Below, in pieces: positions 1-7,418 of a stretch of DNA of 17,724 nt (position 1 is its first letter; each line of letters begins with the position of its first letter). Under the pieces are notes generated by a model. The model had not been told where the DNA came from. It saw only the letters and a program-made list of their open reading frames with translations, and did no database searches. The position numbers and the translations under genes are program-made. Origin of the DNA: Thalassospiraceae bacterium (GTDB taxonomy: Bacteria > Pseudomonadota > Alphaproteobacteria > Rhodospirillales > Magnetovibrionaceae); contig DAOWFB010000076.1 of the NCBI GenBank assembly GCA_030638205.1, positions 1 through 17,724 of the forward strand, written 5' to 3'.

Positions 1-2067
1 GCCGACGCCCCGGTCGTAACCCTTACCACCACCGATGGCACCGAAGACGGATCCATTACCATAAACCTTAACGCAAACATGGCCGATGGCTTTAGCGGAG
101 CAGAATCCGTAAACGCCGTAACCTTGTCTGGCTTGCCCGAGGGCGCGACCCTTACGGTTGGCACCGATAGCTTCACCGTTGACGTTACTGGCTCGCTTAC
201 CCTTGACCCGGCCACCCAGCTTGGAACCATGGAGCTAACTCCACCCGCTAACTGGAACGGAACAATCGATCTATCGGCCTCAGCCACCACCACCGAAGGC
301 GGTTCTGCTGGCGATAGTGCAACATCTAATATTGTGGCGGTTGCAGATGCCCCGACAATTAATGTAGCCCTTGGAGCTGGCGTTGATGACGGCACGACCA
401 CAACATTTGATTTGGGCATTACATCAAACTTGACCGATACCGATGGTTCAGAAACATTGTCTATTACCGTTTCCGGTATTCCTGCCGGGGCCAGCCTTAG
501 CGCAGGTACCGACAACCTTGATGGTTCATGGACAATTTCCCAGACCAATCTTGATGGTGGCGCGTTGGACAATCTTAAACTTTTTGTTCCCGATACCATA
601 ACCACAGATTTCAACCTGAACGTTACCGCGACGGCAACCGAAACATCTAACCTTGACGGCTCTGACGTAACTAGGTCGGTCACGATTGATCTTCCGGTTG
701 ATGTGCCTGATGCGACACCCGTGCTGGATATGGGAAATGTTGCTGGCGACGAAGACAATGCCATAGCGTTGAATATAAATGCTACCGACCCAGATAGCCC
801 GAACGCTGACATTGTGGTTACCATCAGTGGTGTTCCCACCGATGCTAGTCTTTCAGCGGGCATCGACAATGGTGACGGGACATGGACCCTTACCAACGAT
901 CAACTGACGGGCCTAAAGCTAACCCCGCCGGAAAATTCCGATGTTGATATCAATCTTGATATTTCCGCCAACTCTGGCGGTCTTGTAACCACCGGCACTA
1001 TGACAGTTGCCATAGACGCAGTTGCTGATGCACCGACCTTGGAAATGAGCATTTCCGCACCGATAGAATTCGGCGAAGGCGACGATGATGACCAAGGTGT
1101 AGAAATTGACGGCGAAAACCAGGATCAGACCCTTACTGGCACGGCCTTCAGCGATGAGCTAGAAGGCGGCAATGCAAAAGACATCCTTATCGGTGGTGCC
1201 GGCAATGATGAACTTGAAGGAAATCGGGGCAGTGACACCCTTATCGGCGGTGCCGGTAATGATGAACTTGATGGGGGTCGCGGTAGTGATACCCTTATTG
1301 GCGGTTCCGGCAACGATGAAATAGATGGTGGCCTTGGCAGGGACACCATTGTTCTTTCCGGCAATCAGGATGAATACCGCGTTACCGAACTTGGCAGCAC
1401 CGGCACATATATTGTCGAGCATGTCGGCGGTGATCGTTCTGATGGTATCGATGTTGTTGAAAATGTCGAATTCGTTCAGTTTGGTGATGTTGATGCAGAT
1501 GGAAATACCGTAGACCCAATTGAAATGGGCGCTGCGGAAACTTCCAGTGTCGATGTTTCCGATGATGACGTAAATGTTTATGATATTTCATTCAATGCAT
1601 CGCTTAACGATACCGATGGTTCGGAAGAAATTTCGGAAATCACCGTTTCTGGTGTTCCAGATGGTGCCGGGCTTTCGGCTGGTACTGATAACGGCGGTGG
1701 CACATGGACGCTAAGTTCAGACGACATGGAAGGTCTAACCTTGATTACCGATCAAGACATGGACGATGGAGGCTTTACCTTAAACGTTTCGGTTACATCC
1801 ACTGAGGTATCTAATGGTGACACGGCAACAACTGATTTTGATATCATGTTTGCTGATCCAGACACCCTTGAGGTTGATGGTGTTGCATATGATCTAAGCC
1901 CGCTTAACGATAACGCGGGCGAAGAAGTAACCACCACAACAGAAGTAATGGGTTCTGATGGTAACGTGGAACAGGTTGAAACAACTACCGATAATCAAAC
2001 ATCAGGCGAAGAAGGTTATACAATTAGTAGCGATAGCGTTGACACAACCGTATTGCCTGACAGCTAA
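1..2067 (+). CDS. Large repetitive RTX/Ig-like surface or secreted protein, C-terminal part (5' truncated)
   Basis: The reading frame is open from base 1, so the start lies outside the window; 688 codons are visible. The visible protein is acidic, rich in D, G, T and S, and I see no cysteine in it, as is usual for type I-secreted RTX adhesins. Ig/cadherin-like repeats recur with the signature TVSGxPxGAxLSAGTDNxxGTW, at about bases 460-540, 810-900 and 1640-1720, often joined by an ADAPT linker. A calcium-binding RTX block (GGAGNDELxG / GSDTLIGG nonapeptides) occupies about bases 1135-1360, and another Ig-like repeat follows it. The C terminus (TTVLPDS) is a possible uncleaved type I secretion signal but is not diagnostic. 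Probable role: cell-surface adhesion or matrix protein. No type I transporter genes are in view. The family call is strong; the exact function is inferred. Confidence 0.85.
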   Translation, partial: ADAPVVTLTTTDGTEDGSITINLNANMADGFSGAESVNAVTLSGLPEGATLTVGTDSFTVDVTGSLTLDPATQLGTMELTPPANWNGTIDLSASATTTEGGSAGDSATSNIVAVADAPTINVALGAGVDDGTTTTFDLGITSNLTDTDGSETLSITVSGIPAGASLSAGTDNLDGSWTISQTNLDGGALDNLKLFVPDTITTDFNLNVTATATETSNLDGSDVTRSVTIDLPVDVPDATPVLDMGNVAGDEDNAIALNINATDPDSPNADIVVTISGVPTDASLSAGIDNGDGTWTLTNDQLTGLKLTPPENSDVDINLDISANSGGLVTTGTMTVAIDAVADAPTLEMSISAPIEFGEGDDDDQGVEIDGENQDQTLTGTAFSDELEGGNAKDILIGGAGNDELEGNRGSDTLIGGAGNDELDGGRGSDTLIGGSGNDEIDGGLGRDTIVLSGNQDEYRVTELGSTGTYIVEHVGGDRSDGIDVVENVEFVQFGDVDADGNTVDPIEMGAAETSSVDVSDDDVNVYDISFNASLNDTDGSEEISEITVSGVPDGAGLSAGTDNGGGTWTLSSDDMEGLTLITDQDMDDGGFTLNVSVTSTEVSNGDTATTDFDIMFADPDTLEVDGVAYDLSPLNDNAGEEVTTTTEVMGSDGNVEQVETTTDNQTSGEEGYTISSDSVDTTVLPDS
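1189..1350 (+). repeat. Three tandem 54-bp RTX-encoding units
   Basis: Units 1189-1242, 1243-1296 and 1297-1350 each encode two RTX nonapeptides (pattern IGGxGNDExxGxxGxDT). They fold as a calcium-binding parallel beta-roll in this family. The copies remain similar at DNA level but carry several substitutions, so they are not a recent perfect duplication. Confidence 0.85.
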
Positions 2068-2109
2068 TATTTATTAAGAACACATCAAGGCCAAATTGAT
2101 GTTCATAAA

Positions 2110-2142
2110 AACGGCCTCGGTATTTTCCGGGGCTGTTTTTTT
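2110..2142 (+). terminator. Rho-independent terminator of the RTX gene
   Basis: An 11-bp stem (arms 2110-2120 and 2127-2137, two G-T wobbles) encloses a 6-nt loop TATTTT and runs into a T tract ending at 2142. It lies 43 bp after the RTX stop codon. A weaker hairpin with CATCA/TGATG arms sits just upstream at 2083-2101. Confidence 0.8.
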
Positions 2143-2143
2143 G

Positions 2144-2216
2144 TGGCCGAGGGATAGAACGGCTTTATGTCTGGCCGAGAGGTAGAATGGCATTATGTCT
2201 GGCCGAGGGGTAGAGC
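2144..2216. repeat. 28-bp tandem repeat, about 2.6 copies
   Basis: Copy 1 is 2144-2171, copy 2 is 2172-2199, and a partial copy 3 is 2200-2216. Each begins TGGCCGAG, continues with a G/A-rich GGTAGA-like core, and the full copies end TTATGTC. The array fills the gap between the terminator of the RTX gene and the stop codon of the convergent sensor gene. There are no spacers, so it is not CRISPR. Function unknown. Confidence 0.75.
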
Positions 2217-2220
2217 AGAT

Positions 2221-4410
2221 CTATTCTTCTTTGGGGCGCTCGCGGTAGTGAGCCCATTTTTCTTTGCCACCACGGTTTTCCAAGAAATTGACCAATGCAG
2301 AAACTGATTTGCGGTCAAACTTGGTTCCGGTTTCGCTAAGTAAAATATCGGAAACCTTTTCAAAGGTCATGGCATCACGGTATGCGCGTGCACTAACCAT
2401 GCCCACGAAAGCATTGGCCACCGCCAAAATGCGGGCGCTGGGAAGAATTTTTTCTTCTGTAAGCGACAGTGGTCCGCTGCCGTCAATGGTTTCGCCCATT
2501 TCGCGAATAGTTTGAACAACCGGGCCTTCGAACGATACATCTTCCAATAAATCAGCGCTAACCAGATAGCTGTTTATTAGTGTTTTGCGTTCATCATCGG
2601 AAAGGTCACCGGTTTTGGTCAGCAGTTCTGAAGGTATAAATATTTTTCCCAAGTTCATCAGGCTGCCGGAAATATCAACCGTCTTGGCGGTAATTTCGTC
2701 CGTGGCCATTTCTTCGGCAATTGCTTTTGCAACCTCCGCCACGCGGGATGAATGATGCGATGAAAATGGATCGCGTCTATCGACCACGCTTACCAGTGTG
2801 TTGATAAGCTGGCGCAGCATTTTTTCGTTGCGTCTGCGTTCATGGGTTAGCTCTGTAATGTCGTCCATAATCATTAATACCCCGGGTGGGTGTTCGCTAT
2901 CGCCACGCAATGGAATATGTTCTGATTTTATAACCATAAAATCTTCATCATCACCGTCATCACCAAAAACATTTATGTGTTGCTCACGGCTAGCAACCCT
3001 GTCGTCTGAAGCGGCAAAGTTTTTTAAGACGGTTTCATTTATATCGGCATAAACTTGTGCCTTTATTGGTCCGACTACCGATGCCATGGTTTTGCCCAGC
3101 ATATCAGCAGCGGGGATGCCAGCATCAATTGCTGCCGGTTCATTGGCGTAGGTATATGCCGTATTGCCGTCAACCGCGACAATTCCGGTTGGTTGTGAAT
3201 TTGATATCAAATTCATGAATTTGCTTAAGTTTTCAAACCGTTCCGATGAACGGCGGAAATTTTCCGCCGCTTGCGTCGCTCTGAGCGAGCTTCCGTGCTT
3301 CCACACCGCAAAAATTGCCACGGTTACGCCGACAATAATCAATGTGAATACGGTTATCAGGGTGTTTAACCTGGTTTCGGTTTCGGCCATGGCTTCGGAT
3401 CTGTTTATTTTTCTAACCAAAACCCACGGAACGCTGGCGATTGGCCGAGATACCATCAAAACCTCGTTGCCAGTATAGTCACGCTTTATGGCAAAACCGC
3501 CAGGTTTTTGGGCGGCATAAGCCACATCAAGATCAGGTGTATCGGCGCTAAGTGCGCGTTTAAGCGGTGCGGTTCCATCTTTTAGGGGGCTTAAATATTC
3601 GATGGTGGCGCCACCTTTGTTGGTGTCGGGACGAACCAAGTAAGTTTCCGATGTTTCGGCGGTTTCTCCCGGCTGGACAAGGTTTTTAAATAAATCACCA
3701 TCAACAACCCGCAAACCAACAACCGCACCAATTCCTTTGGCACCGGATTGATCATCTTGAACACCATAGACGGGGATAACAAACCCAATAGTTGGAAGGT
3801 TAGATGCGCCCATATAAATATCAATCACCGCAGGTTGCCCTTTGAGGGCCAGCGCAATTGCTTTTTGAACATTCGCCGAAAGGGGTGGCATGCCGGGTGA
3901 ACTTGTTATTGGTTTTCCCTGGGCGTTAACCAAACCAATACCAGCAACACCAGCACGTTCAATATTTGCAGAAATTTCAGCAGCCTCGACCGGGGGTTTA
4001 AATCCACTACGTTCGGCAATTGCGGTTAATACGTTTCTAAGAAATTGTGTTTCTGCGCTGCCGTCGCTGGCAAAAGGGTCATTAACATCAGCTTTTTTTG
4101 GCGCAGTTAATTCGGTCATGTAAAGTTGTAGCGATGCATTTTCGGAAAGTTCGCGCATAACCGAAAAGTTATCTTCAATCCATTGATTGACCGCAGCCGA
4201 CCTTGAATCAGCTACAATGCCAATGCGTACCTGCCATTGCTGTATATCACGGGCGCGTTCATCTTCAACAAATTTGAATGCAAAAAATACCGCCCCAGCA
4301 ATCGCCGCCACCAACCCAGCCATTACCCCGGCCGCTTTTAAGTTAACGTTTCGCTTGGCATTGGGCTGCACGGTGCTTTCTGTCGCACCACTAGCGGTTT
4401 GAGTGCTCAC
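2221..4410 (-). CDS. Membrane sensor with PAS and degenerate HD-GYP domain
   Basis: This 729-aa protein starts at GTG (4408-4410), with AGGGGG about 9 nt upstream. Residues 26-48 are a first TM segment; 50-345 form a periplasmic, probably Cache-like sensor region; 349-370 are a second TM; 395-520 resemble PAS (ending VLMIMDDITE); and 535-715 align with HD-GYP. The fold signature is kept (HSSRVAEVA at 553, LGKIFIP near 587, ILAVANAF and SARAYRDAM). However, the HD pair is Met585-Asn586, the HHE segment reads REMGE, GYP is reduced to G-P at 646-647, and the aspartate of vaDaf is Asn666. It is therefore probably not an active c-di-GMP phosphodiesterase and more likely a receptor or scaffold. The gene converges with the RTX gene and diverges from the LapG-like protease gene. 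Domain boundaries are judged by eye. Confidence 0.8.
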   Translation of the reverse strand: MSTQTASGATESTVQPNAKRNVNLKAAGVMAGLVAAIAGAVFFAFKFVEDERARDIQQWQVRIGIVADSRSAAVNQWIEDNFSVMRELSENASLQLYMTELTAPKKADVNDPFASDGSAETQFLRNVLTAIAERSGFKPPVEAAEISANIERAGVAGIGLVNAQGKPITSSPGMPPLSANVQKAIALALKGQPAVIDIYMGASNLPTIGFVIPVYGVQDDQSGAKGIGAVVGLRVVDGDLFKNLVQPGETAETSETYLVRPDTNKGGATIEYLSPLKDGTAPLKRALSADTPDLDVAYAAQKPGGFAIKRDYTGNEVLMVSRPIASVPWVLVRKINRSEAMAETETRLNTLITVFTLIIVGVTVAIFAVWKHGSSLRATQAAENFRRSSERFENLSKFMNLISNSQPTGIVAVDGNTAYTYANEPAAIDAGIPAADMLGKTMASVVGPIKAQVYADINETVLKNFAASDDRVASREQHINVFGDDGDDEDFMVIKSEHIPLRGDSEHPPGVLMIMDDITELTHERRRNEKMLRQLINTLVSVVDRRDPFSSHHSSRVAEVAKAIAEEMATDEITAKTVDISGSLMNLGKIFIPSELLTKTGDLSDDERKTLINSYLVSADLLEDVSFEGPVVQTIREMGETIDGSGPLSLTEEKILPSARILAVANAFVGMVSARAYRDAMTFEKVSDILLSETGTKFDRKSVSALVNFLENRGGKEKWAHYRERPKEE

Positions 4411-4539
4411 TTTAATATTCCCCCTGATATTTTTTATTTATCCCTTGTCGGTAATCCTAGCGGGTTGATTGCCTGAGCGCAAAAGGGTTTAGCTCCATTA
4501 ACCGTATATATCAATAACATATTGAAAATAAACAATTAA

Positions 4540-4554
4540 TAGGCATATTGCCTA
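4540..4554. promoter_or_regulatory. Palindromic operator candidate overlapping a -35 box
   Basis: The perfect inverted repeat TAGGCA-TAT-TGCCTA lies in the divergent intergenic region and covers the -35 element proposed for the protease gene. That placement is typical of a repressor site. The binding protein is unknown. Confidence 0.45.
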
Positions 4555-4577
4555 CATCATATATTCAAACCTATACT
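4548..4577 (+). promoter_or_regulatory. Sigma-70-like promoter of the LapG-like protease gene
   Basis: TTGCCT at 4548-4553 and TATACT at 4572-4577 are separated by 18 bp. This predicts a transcript start near 4584, about 30 nt before the ATG at 4616. Judged by eye only. Confidence 0.45.
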
Positions 4578-4615
4578 TGCCCATGGGGGGTTCGTTGATA
4601 CTCTAGGGGGCGCAC

Positions 4616-5296
4616 ATGACACGCAAAAATAATAGAAAAATTACCATACCGTTGCTTGTTTTAGCGATGCTCGTTGGCGTTAGTATAATTTTTTCAGGGT
4701 CTTCTCCTGCCTTGGCAGTTGCGGCGCCAAGCTTTTTCAATTCAACCGAAGAAATGAATTCCGACCTTGCGCCGTTTAAGAAATGGACCTCGGCGTTGGG
4801 CAAATACTCCAAGGAAGTGGCGGCCAAAAAATCCGGCCCCTGTGGCGGCAAGGAACTTAATTCTTGTTCATACGGCAAATGGATAACTTTCCTTAAGGGT
4901 ATCAAGGACAAGGATGTTGCTACTAAAATCCGTGAAGTGAACAATTATATGAACCGCGCCCCATACATCACCGATGATCAAAATTGGGGAACCAAGGATT
5001 ATTGGTCATCGCCGGGTGAATTTATGGCCAAGTTCGGCGACTGCGAAGATTTTGCAATCGCCAAATATATGTCTTTGCGCAAATTGGGATTCAAAGAAGA
5101 CAACATGCGTGTGGTTGCGGTAAAGGACATGAACCTAAAAGTCGGCCATGCGGTTCTTGTTATTTTTCTTGGGGGTAAATCATACGTTATGGATAACCAG
5201 ATAAAAGACGTTGTTTCAACCGCAAAGATACGTCATTACGTTCCGGTTTTTTCCATCAACGCAAAATCATGGTGGAAACACATACCTGTGTCTTAA
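4616..5296 (+). CDS. LapG-like periplasmic transglutaminase-like cysteine protease (BTLCP, peptidase C93 family)
   Basis: The 226-aa protein has an N-terminal signal peptide: a basic start, a hydrophobic stretch at 11-27, and ALAVA near residue 36 as the likely cleavage site. The predicted catalytic triad is Cys143 in KFGDCEDFAIAKY, His178 in GHAVLVIF and Asp193 in YVMDNQ, in the order and spacing of the bacterial transglutaminase-like cysteine proteinases. Asp142 and Glu144 flank the cysteine, as the calcium-binding acidic residues do in LapG. Family members such as LapG cleave the N-terminal region of giant RTX adhesins in the periplasm and release them from the cell surface. An RTX protein gene lies about 2.5 kb away, with a signalling protein between them, which fits that role. 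AGGGGG sits 5 nt before the ATG. The family is secure; the substrate is inferred. Confidence 0.85.
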   Translation: MTRKNNRKITIPLLVLAMLVGVSIIFSGSSPALAVAAPSFFNSTEEMNSDLAPFKKWTSALGKYSKEVAAKKSGPCGGKELNSCSYGKWITFLKGIKDKDVATKIREVNNYMNRAPYITDDQNWGTKDYWSSPGEFMAKFGDCEDFAIAKYMSLRKLGFKEDNMRVVAVKDMNLKVGHAVLVIFLGGKSYVMDNQIKDVVSTAKIRHYVPVFSINAKSWWKHIPVS

Positions 5297-5332
5297 TGGC
5301 CCGCGTCCTAATAACCAGCATCCTTAGATGAT

Positions 5333-5608
5333 TTATGAACGACGATCGCTGTCGCTGCGTCGGAATGCCTCTTGTCGCCGGCCCTCATCCCTGCGGTCTT
5401 GTTCCGCCCTTCGTTCTGAGTTGTAGCGAAATTCGCTACCTTTGTGACCAGATGCCAAAACTCTTCTATTGGCATCTTCCCTGCGGCCTTCCTCAGCTCG
5501 CCTTTCATTGGCGTTGCGACGGCCATCGGCATCGGCGTTATCGCGACGATCATCGTTGACGCGGGCATCATCGCCGTCTGGTGCGGCCGTATTCATTGGT
5601 GTATTCAT
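5333..5608 (-). CDS. Small Arg-Arg repeat hypothetical protein
   Basis: This 91-aa hydrophilic protein has no TM or signal peptide. Arg-Arg pairs recur with nearly 6-residue spacing at 21, 30, 36, 42, 48, 66, 72, 77, 83 and 89, separated by D, E, N and A residues (for example NERRAEEGRRED). An AGGAAT ribosome site (5617-5622) lies 8 nt upstream of the ATG. The regular repeat and the ribosome site favour this frame over two other open frames in the same stretch. The composition suggests a disordered or helical, highly charged segment that could bind nucleic acid or acidic partners. I do not recognise a family. It converges with the protease gene. Confidence 0.5.
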   Translation of the reverse strand: MNTPMNTAAPDGDDARVNDDRRDNADADGRRNANERRAEEGRREDANRRVLASGHKGSEFRYNSERRAEQDRRDEGRRQEAFRRSDSDRRS

Positions 5609-5767
5609 TGCTATTAATTCCTGACTACCCAGTTTCTACCAAATAGCGCCCCATAGCATAGCGTGCATTATCACAGCTTTGTAAACAACGGGCAAGATGC
5701 GAGAATAAAATAAACTTCTGGTGATTTGCCCCAATCTGGCTACATTTCACCCGGATTTAAATACAAT

Positions 5768-5795
5768 CATCATCCTTTTGGCATCATCCTTTTGG
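5768..5795. repeat. 14-bp perfect tandem duplication in the prfC upstream region
   Basis: CATCATCCTTTTGG occurs at 5768-5781 and again at 5782-5795, 39 bp before the prfC start codon. It may place two copies of a promoter-like TTTTGG element, or it may be simple slippage. Confidence 0.7.
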
Positions 5796-5833
5796 ACTAT
5801 ATCGGATAAACTTAAAAATAACGAATTGCCATC

Positions 5834-7417
5834 ATGAATACAGAAATTGAAAACAGGCGCACGTTTGCCATTATCTCGCATCCCGATGCGGGCAAAACCA
5901 CACTAACGGAAAAGCTGCTTTTGTTTGGCGGTGCTATCCAGATGGCGGGTGCGGTTAAGGCCCGCGGTCAGGCAAGGCGTGCGCGTTCCGATTGGATGAA
6001 GGTTGAGCAAGAAAGAGGAATATCCGTTACCAGCTCGGTTATGACGTTTGAATACGAAGGTAAAACTTTTAATTTGCTCGATACCCCCGGTCACGAAGAT
6101 TTTTCCGAAGATACCTACCGAACGCTAACAGCGGTTGATAGCGCCATTATGGTTATCGATAGCGCCAAGGGCATCGAAGCCCAGACCAGAAAGTTATTCG
6201 AGGTTTGCCGCCTGCGCGACGTGCCAATTACCACGTTCATAAACAAAATGGATCGTGATGGACAAGACCCGTTCGACCTGTTGGATGAAATTGAACAATC
6301 GCTCGCCTTGGATGTGACGCCTGCCAGCTGGCCCATCGGCATGGGTCGGGATTTTCTTGGCTGTTACGATTTGTTCAATGACCGCCTTGTGCTTGTGGCG
6401 CGCTCTAAAGGTGAGGAGGTCGGCGAGGGCATTGAATGTAATGGTCTTGATGACCCCAAGCTTGATGAGCTGCTGCCCGACTGGGCGATAAAAAAGTTGC
6501 GCGAAGATGTAGAAATGGCTCGTGGTCTTTGCCCCGAATTTAACCTGCAATCATACCTTGAGGGGCATATGACGCCTGTATTTTTTGGCAGCGCAATAAA
6601 CAATTTTGGTGTGCGCGAGCTTTTACACGGGCTTGCCCTAAACGCGCCTTCGCCGCGCCCGCAGCCAGCGGTTGAGCGCGAGGTAAAGCCGGAAGAGCCC
6701 GACGTAACCGCAGTTGTTTTTAAAATTCAGGCCAACATGGACCCTAAGCACCGTGACCGCATTGCGTTTGTCCGTATTAATTCCGGGCATTTCAAGCGGG
6801 GGATGAAGCTAAAGCATATTCGCACAGGAAAAATTTTAAATATTCATAACCCGGTTCTATTTTTGGCCCAAGACCGCGAAACCGCAGAGGAAGCCTTTGC
6901 TGGTGATATAATAGGCATTCCCAACCACGGAAACCTACGTATCGGCGATACCCTTAGCCAGTCTGAAGAAATTCATTTTACCGGTATCCCTTCATTTGCA
7001 CCCGAACATTTGCAAAGGGCCAGAGCCGATGACCCGATGAAGGCCAAGCATTTGGGACGTGCGCTCCAACAAATCGCCGAAGAGGGCGGGGCCATGGTGA
7101 TTAAGCCCATTATTGGTTCAGATTGGGTGGTTGGCGTTGTTGGCCCGCTGCAGTTTGAGGTTCTGGCCGACCGCATCCGCACTGAATATGATATCCCCGT
7201 TCATTTTGAACAGATAGAACTTTATGGCGCACGCTGGGCCGATGCCGATGATGATAAATTATTGAAAAAATTTGTTGATGAAAACCGCGTTTCCATGGGC
7301 AAAGACCATGACGACGCACCGGTTTTTATGGCGCGTAACGCATGGCACCTTTCAAAGGCCGAGGAAGATTTCCCCGACATTAGATTCCTAAAAACCCGCG
7401 AGCAGTCGATTGCCTAA
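5834..7417 (+). CDS. prfC: Peptide chain release factor 3 (RF3)
   Basis: RF3 is a translational GTPase that removes RF1/RF2 from the ribosome after peptide release. The 527-aa length matches the family (529 in E. coli). G1 is SHPDAGKTT at 15-23, the effector region is ERGISV at 60-65, G3 is DTPGHEDF at 83-90 and G4 is NKMD at 137-140. The insertion QMAGAVKARG after the P-loop separates RF3 from EF-G. The later region around IPSFAPEHLQRARADDPMK matches the RF3 C-terminal domains. The gene is a single cistron; the ATG at 5834 lacks a strong Shine-Dalgarno sequence, but the N terminus aligns well. The stop codon is 1 bp from that of the convergent phoH gene. Confidence 0.97.
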   Translation: MNTEIENRRTFAIISHPDAGKTTLTEKLLLFGGAIQMAGAVKARGQARRARSDWMKVEQERGISVTSSVMTFEYEGKTFNLLDTPGHEDFSEDTYRTLTAVDSAIMVIDSAKGIEAQTRKLFEVCRLRDVPITTFINKMDRDGQDPFDLLDEIEQSLALDVTPASWPIGMGRDFLGCYDLFNDRLVLVARSKGEEVGEGIECNGLDDPKLDELLPDWAIKKLREDVEMARGLCPEFNLQSYLEGHMTPVFFGSAINNFGVRELLHGLALNAPSPRPQPAVEREVKPEEPDVTAVVFKIQANMDPKHRDRIAFVRINSGHFKRGMKLKHIRTGKILNIHNPVLFLAQDRETAEEAFAGDIIGIPNHGNLRIGDTLSQSEEIHFTGIPSFAPEHLQRARADDPMKAKHLGRALQQIAEEGGAMVIKPIIGSDWVVGVVGPLQFEVLADRIRTEYDIPVHFEQIELYGARWADADDDKLLKKFVDENRVSMGKDHDDAPVFMARNAWHLSKAEEDFPDIRFLKTREQSIA

Positions 7418-7418
7418 A

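Noticed and set aside
2144..2216. CRISPR-like array or tRNA D-arm-like sequence (GGCCGAGGGGTAGAGC)
   Set aside because: Copies are directly adjacent with no spacers, and no anticodon, T arm or acceptor stem can be built around the D-arm-like text.
4603..4944. 113-codon minus-strand open frame opposite the LapG-like gene
   Set aside because: Overlaps the signal peptide coding region of a gene with a complete catalytic triad and shows no family signature.
5308..5571. Alternative open frames (minus 5308-5571 and plus 5335-5559) over the Arg-Arg repeat gene
   Set aside because: Neither shows regular repeat structure or a comparable ribosome site; the 5333-5608 frame does.
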